DNA of 23,928 nt, taken from contig RBNI01001170.1 of assembly GCA_003990745.1 (NCBI GenBank), forward strand, positions 1-23,928, written 5' to 3'. Below the pieces are notes generated by a model. It was not told where the DNA came from and ran no database searches. It saw only the letters and a program-made list of their open reading frames with translations. Both the position numbers and the translations under genes were made by a program. Positions 20,184 through 23,928 of the stretch are shown here, piece after piece; within the stretch, counting starts at the first letter, position 1; each line of letters opens with the position of its first letter. The DNA comes from Jimgerdemannia flammicorona. Its lineage: Eukaryota > Mucoromycota > Endogonomycetes > Endogonales > Endogonaceae.

Positions 20184-21200
20184 GACCACTATGACTCCCT
20201 TCTTGCTGGTCACCTGAGAATTGAGAAGACTGTCAAGAACATTCAATGCTACTACTATTGGCCAAGCATAGTCAAGGAAATCAAGAACTATATTACTAGC
20301 TATGACCTATTCTAGTGCAATAAGTCTACCAATCAAGTGCCAGCTAGTTTGCTACATTCACTGCTAATTCTCACCAAGAAATTTAAGTAAGTTACTATGG
20401 ACTTTGTAACTCAACTACTACAAACTCAATCTGGTGCTGATACTATTATCATATTTGTTAACTGCCTGACCAAGACCATGGTTTCTGAACCAACCACTAC
20501 TAATGCTACTATACTCAAGATTGCAAGAATCTTCTTCAAGTCTATCTTCTATTACTATGGCCTACTATAAGTAATTGTCAGTAATCATGACTCCAAGTTC
20601 ACCAGTCATTTCTGGCAAACTCTCTTCAAGACTCTGGGAATCCAATTGGCTATATCTACCACCTTTTACCTACAAACTGATAGACAAATCAAGTGCATGA
20701 ACAGAACTCTAGAACAATTACTTAGAAACTATATTTCTTATAAGTAAGATGATTGGGACTACTATCTGACTTATGCAGAGTTTATATACAATAATGCCAT
20801 CCAATCATCTACTGATCTTTTCCCTTTCCAGTTACTCTATGGTCAAGATCCTGAGACTCCTGCAAGTCTATTCTCTTTCAAGAAAAGCAGTTAAATACAA
20901 GTTCCTACCACCAAGAATCTTATAGACAAAATGGACAAACTACTCAAGATTGCTACTGTGAATCTTCAGAAGGCTCAACAGTATCAAGCCAAGTATGCTG
21001 ATAAGAAATACCATAATATCACTTATACTGTTGGAGATTAAGTCCTACTGTCTACTGAGAACCTCAAGATACAATCTCAAGTCAACTACTCTTCGAACAA
21101 GTTCCAACCCAAGTATATTGGACCTTTTGAGATTACTGAACAAGTCTCTGCATCCTCCTACTACCTCAAGCTACCTGAAACCATAAGAGTACACCCAGTC
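20184..21200 (+). pseudogene. pol: Integrase, broken
   Basis: Phase 3. The N-terminal zinc region keeps both His (20187-20189 and 20211-20213), but the Cys pair is degraded (SYDLF-stop-CN). The catalytic core has the first Asp in MDFVTQ (20400-20402) and the second in SNHDSKF (20589-20591). The Glu of the family's DGQTE reads Lys in DRQIK (20691-20693), a G-to-A change that would abolish activity. RTLEQLLRNY, YAEFIYNNAIQSST and LLYGQDP follow. The GPY/F-type module reads PKYIGPFEI near 21110-21135. An open 63-codon frame at 20995-21186 is a shadow. Confidence 0.93.
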
Positions 21201-21279
21201 TTTCATGTGTCACACCTCAAGATCTGAAACCAGTCACTGCCCTATCCTGGTCAAAATCCTAAGCCTTCCATCCCTGTGA

Positions 21280-21445
21280 TTATTGAAGATCATATCAAGT
21301 ATGAAGCTGAGAAATTTCTTAACAAATGAATCTGCTACCACCATCCTGAATATCTAGTCAAGTGGATGGATTATTCTGAATATGATACTATCTGGGAATA
21401 ACTAGTCAACCTCAAGAACTCTCAAGATCTAGTTCAAGACTTCAA
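21280..21445 (+). pseudogene. Chromodomain at the integrase C-terminus
   Basis: The sequence (YEAEKFLNK-stop-ICYHH, PEYLVKWMDYSEYDTIWE) has the classic order: a start strand of the YEVE type, LVKW, a W-x-x-Y segment and TWE, followed by a Leu-Asn-rich helix (LVNLKNSQDLV). Chromodomains bind methylated histone tails and steer integration to heterochromatin. This defines the element as a chromovirus and fits its residence in a silenced block. There are two stops: one at a probable Arg, and TAA just after IWE. Confidence 0.88.
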
Positions 21446-21770
21446 GACAAAATGCATTGCCCAATCCCTATAGTGACTTTCTTGGATTATCAATAACCTA
21501 TAACAATGACCAGTGCCTTATGCATCAGAAGTTTACTTTGAGACCCCAGAACTAGCAGAATATTTAATAAATAAGAAGTCTATCAAAATAAAGCTACTAG
21601 TTGAGTTTGAACCCCCCTCAGTTAGTTAGTCTGATAATTGACCCTCTGCTCTATATGAGGATGACCAATTCCCATCAATATACTGATACAAGTTTGAGAA
21701 ATTTTGTTTAAGTATATCTAGTCTTGTTTTACCTAAGAACTCAACAAGGACATTAGTTCTTAAGGAGAGA
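21446..21770 (+). pseudogene. Extra C-terminal tail after the chromodomain
   Basis: The same frame (phase 3) can be read on for about 100 codons up to the purine tract. Recognisable segments are YASEVYFETPELAEYLINKK, SIKIKLLVEFEPPS and YEDDQFPSIY. Stops here are TAG, TGA and TAA of the type seen elsewhere in the element. Chromoviruses often end soon after the chromodomain. The tail is acidic and I recognise no family. It may simply be untranslated sequence with chance openness. Confidence 0.45.
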
Positions 21771-21774
21771 GAGA
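21761..21774 (+). other. Polypurine tract
   Basis: TAAGGAGAGAGAGA immediately precedes the 3' LTR. All bases after the first are purines. Such tracts prime plus-strand DNA synthesis in LTR retrotransposons. Confidence 0.8.
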
Positions 21775-22227
21775 TGTAACAATTTCACAGTCACATTTAG
21801 TCTTAGTATATTTTCACATCTTTTAGTTAGTCTTTTCTTATCATTTCTTGAATATTCTACTATATTCTACCACCTTCTACTTACTTAGAAACCTTCTCTC
21901 AGTACCCAGATACCATTAGAACATTCTTGTCTTTCCTTAGCACTAAGTATCTTATCTTAGCTAGTTATGGAACCTTTCAGAACATTGTAGAATAGTATTA
22001 GTCAGCTTTGCTGAGAACCTATTTCTTGGCATTTCTCTTTCTTTCCAAGATCCTTCCAGATCTTTCTTTCAGATATCCTTGTTCTTTGCCTGAATAAAGC
22101 TCAGAATATTTTCTCCCAGAAATCTTTCAAGAATACTTAAACCTTTAAGTATCTCTTTAAGCTACTTTAGGTCAACTAGAACTTCCAGATTTAGCCACTT
22201 CCTCTTAAAGAAACTAGAGCTGTTATA
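21775..22227 (+). repeat. 3' LTR
   Basis: It starts TGTAACAATTTCACAG right after the purine tract and ends TGTTATA (TGTTACA before a C-to-T change), so TG...CA ends are inferred. AATAAA lies at 22093-22098. It carries a ~35-base segment (CAGATACCATTAGAACATTC...) missing in the 5' LTR, and lacks the TATA-containing 12-base segment found there. Confidence 0.92.
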
Positions 22228-22232
22228 ATTAT
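22228..22232. repeat. 5-bp target duplication of the chromovirus, right
   Basis: ATTAT follows the 3' LTR directly and is identical to 15970-15974. Confidence 0.7.
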
Positions 22233-22449
22233 AATAATCTAGCTTCTATTTCTTATTTTGAGAGAAAATTAATTATTTACTAATATTATAGAAATAGAAT
22301 AATAATAATGAGAATATAATAGTCATCTATCTTTATTGACTTTGTCAACATTTGGGTAATAGGTATGATTTGTCTTCAAAGCTATCTTCTTTTGCCCATA
22401 TATATTGATATTAAAGAAAACTAATTTCATAATAGATATATATATTGTG
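22233..22449. other. AT-rich flank right of the chromovirus
   Basis: There is no gene here. The sequence is AT-rich and CpG-free like the block to its left. The mutated compartment ends here: the first CpGs reappear at 22451 and 22455. Confidence 0.6.
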
Positions 22450-23278
22450 GCGTTCGATTTGTATTACTAAAGGTTCAAACACTGCTCAATGGTGCCACTT
22501 GTGTGAAGCGCGGCCTTGAATATGTATGTTGTTCACGGTCGATTACATCAATGGTCACATGATCGGGTTGTTCGATATGTCGTCAAAGTCGATAGATCGG
22601 GTGCGGGTTACAACAGTCGATGATCGATGGACGTTTGATGGCTTAATGATGACGATTATTACTTGGGTCCGAGATTCCTGGCAGGCTGGCGGCAACTTGA
22701 TGGTCAGTCGAAGTCGATGGTTTGTGGCGCAGCGGTTGGTTAAATCGGAAGACGGCAGTCATACGTTCGGTTATTTGTTTAACTTGGGGACATGTGGAAT
22801 GGCGATGGAATGGCGGTCGTTCTGGGTGTCAGTCTTGTATCCTGGTCTTGTTTCTTGGGTTCCTTGGGTTCCTTGGCTGGGTTTTCTGGGTCTTGAATCT
22901 TGAATGGCGGTCGAATGGCAGTCCGAAACTTGAATATTCATAGCAGTCAATTTCCTTAACTTGGCAGCGGTTTTCCTGGCGGCTTTCCTTAGCGGCGGTT
23001 CTTGAACAAGAGTTTTCCTTGGCTCTTGGAGTCTTTTCCCAAAGTTTCTCAAAAACTTAAGTTGGTATTATCTTACACTAGACTTCTGTGTTGTTCAGAT
23101 AAAAGACCAATGGACTGAGGTTTATTCACTCTAAGATATGGGGTTACTTATACAAGTTTGCTAGCTATGGGGGGCGCGACTAAGGCTAAGGTATACTATG
23201 TTGTGGCAAACTTTGCTATGCTATTGGCTTGCATGATGCGAGGTGTAGGCTATTGTTTACTACGGATTGGGTTGTAGG
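22450..23278. other. CpG-bearing non-coding stretch with low-complexity repeats
   Basis: Composition changes abruptly: CpG is common again (GGCGGTCG, GGGGCGCGAC). Short quasi-repeats occur, such as GAATGGCGGTCG at about 22796-22925, TTGGGTTCCTTGGGTTCCTTGG near 22856, and GGCGG(C/T)TTTCCTT near 22965-23000. The 125-codon open frame at 22526-22903 ends in Trp/Gly/Leu repeats translated from these, so I do not accept it as a gene. The stretch could be the untranslated or LTR part of the element whose protein ends at 23579. Confidence 0.5.
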
Positions 23279-23537
23279 GGATAGCAATGCTGGATTCGGA
23301 CTTGCTGACAAAATGCTGAAAACAGTGGTACTAGATAGCAATGCTGGAAATGGTTGTGCTAGGTAGCAATGCTGGATTCGGACTTGCTGACAAAACGCTG
23401 AAAACGGTGGTACTGGATAGCAATGCTGGAAACAGTTGTGCTAGGTAGCAACGCTGGATTCGGACTTGCTGACAAAATGCTAAAAATGGTGGTACTGGAT
23501 AGCAATGCTGGATTCGGACTTGCTGACAAAACGCTGA
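23279..23537. repeat. 82-bp minisatellite, about 3.3 units
   Basis: GCTGGATTCGGACTTGCTGA recurs at 23289, 23371, 23453 and 23507. The first two spacings are 82 bases. The last is 54 because that unit lacks the 28-base subunit GATAGCAATGCTGGAAA... Units differ at CpG sites: AAAACGCTGAAAACGG in one unit reads AAAATGCTGAAAACAG and AAAATGCTAAAAATGG in others. Open frames across it are products of the repeat. Confidence 0.9.
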
Positions 23538-23578
23538 CGTGAAGGCTGCGCAATTCTCATGGCTGATGGGTGGTGCTT

Positions 23579-23926
23579 CTAGAGGAAATAGTACCCTTCG
23601 TCCACAGTGGGCAAATCTTGCTGGGTTAAGATTTCTTCTTCATCATACCTCTCCTCAAAAGGGGGAAGTGCCGGCCAAGAGGTGAGGGGGTAGAAAAGCG
23701 GCCAGTCATCTTCAACAACATTCTCCAACCCTTGAACAGCTTGAATGCAGACAGAGGACTGGTAGACTCTCTGTTGCTCCTCTTCTTCTTCTGGAAACTC
23801 GTCAGTTTCAGTGTCAGAGGGGGTTTCTTCAGGGGCAGGGTCTTGGAGTTCTTGGGCTTCCTCTTCAAAGACAGGGACTTCTTGGGCTTCTTCTTGATTC
23901 GGTTCCCAAATGATGAGATGTGAATT
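23579..23926 (-). CDS. C-terminal part of an acidic protein, open
   Basis: On the minus strand a frame with no stop runs from the window edge to TAG at 23579-23581 (115 codons; the start lies outside). The N-terminal two thirds are strongly acidic (EEAQEVPVFEEEAQELQD, DTETDEFPEEEEEQQ). The end is more hydrophobic and aromatic (VYQSSVCIQAVQGLENVV, DDWPLFYPLTSWPALPPFE, LPTVDEGYYFL). Third codon positions and CpG content look unmutated. I do not recognise the family. It may be a host gene or the C-terminus of a younger transposon whose 3' region holds the minisatellite. Shorter ATG-initiated frames here (23626-23868 minus, 23732-23923 plus) are shadows. Confidence 0.55.
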   Translation of the reverse strand, partial: NSHLIIWEPNQEEAQEVPVFEEEAQELQDPAPEETPSDTETDEFPEEEEEQQRVYQSSVCIQAVQGLENVVEDDWPLFYPLTSWPALPPFEERYDEEEILTQQDLPTVDEGYYFL

Positions 23927-23928
23927 GT

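Larger units (their letters stand above)
15975..22227 (+). mobile_element. Ty3/gypsy chromovirus with dUTPase, complete but dead
   Basis: This is a 6.25-kb LTR retrotransposon with 5' LTR (15975-16398), leader, gag, dUTPase, protease, RT, RNase H, integrase, chromodomain, C-terminal tail, purine tract and 3' LTR (21775-22227), flanked by ATTAT. All pol domains read in one frame (phase 1 until about 19430, then phase 3 after a one-base deletion). Gag before the SINE insertion is in phase 2; the 194-base insertion restores exact agreement with phase 1 afterwards. Original coding was therefore one gag-pol frame. About two dozen stops, mostly at Arg, Gln and Trp sites, plus lost catalytic residues show inactivation by RIP-like mutation. 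Confidence 0.93.

Noticed and set aside
16700..21480. A nuclear genetic code in which TAA/TAG (and TGA) are read as amino acids, suggested by stops inside recognisable RT, dUTPase and integrase motifs.
   Set aside because: CAA and CAG are also used freely, the stops fall at Arg and Trp as well as Gln sites, and the same elements have lost catalytic residues by G-to-A changes. Mutation explains all of it.
22449..22500. A tRNA-like stretch (GGTTCAAACAC, B-box style).
   Set aside because: The T-arm cannot pair properly and no acceptor or anticodon arm can be built around it.
22526..22903. A 125-codon open frame as a possible gene.
   Set aside because: Its second half is translated low-complexity repeat (WVPWVPWLGFLG), and no domain or conserved pattern is visible.
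1..23928. CRISPR array, bacterial operons, rRNA or tRNA genes.
   Set aside because: None of the signatures is present. The content is eukaryotic retrotransposons.

Overview
The window looks like a transposon-packed heterochromatic stretch of a filamentous fungal genome, most likely an ascomycete. No gene in it is clearly a host gene. The reasons are a Tad-like (L1-type) LINE family, a chromodomain-bearing Ty3/gypsy element (chromovirus), and the mutational scar of RIP (repeat-induced point mutation). By eye I find only about six CpG dinucleotides between position 302 and 22449. Nearly every stop codon in the old reading frames sits where the family has Arg, Gln or Trp (CGA to TGA or TAA, CAR to TAR, TGG to TAG). 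The two LTRs of the chromovirus differ mainly by CpA/TpG to TpA transitions.

Layout. 1-4667, minus strand: a stack of LINE copies that appear nested in one another. The youngest (1-358) keeps its CpGs and an open ORF1 start. The next (359-1424) and the oldest, copy A (1425-4667, ORF1 plus the endonuclease part of ORF2), are CpG-free and broken. 4668-4828 is unique spacer. 4829-10723, minus: LINE copy B, near full length, with ORF1, endonuclease and reverse transcriptase, and an 85-base tail-only insertion flanked by an 18-bp target duplication. 10724-15969: AT-rich spacers around two copies (D1, D2) of an unidentified 1.6-kb element that encodes a protein of about 275 residues. 15970-22232: a complete but dead Ty3/gypsy chromovirus with both LTRs and a 5-bp target duplication (ATTAT). 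Its order is gag, dUTPase, protease, RT, RNase H, integrase, chromodomain and an extra C-terminal tail; a SINE-like element is inserted in gag. 22233-23928: after a short AT-rich flank, CpG returns sharply near 22450. This part holds low-complexity sequence, an 82-bp minisatellite, and the C-terminal part of an open acidic reading frame on the minus strand.

The two most interesting points are these. First, a dUTPase domain with all five family motifs lies between gag and protease of a fungal chromovirus, the same order as in betaretroviruses. Second, the SINE and LINE copy B end in nearly the same 15-base sequence before poly(A), which suggests that this LINE family mobilised the SINE. All coordinates for degenerate genes are approximate, because they were read through stop codons and frameshifts by eye.
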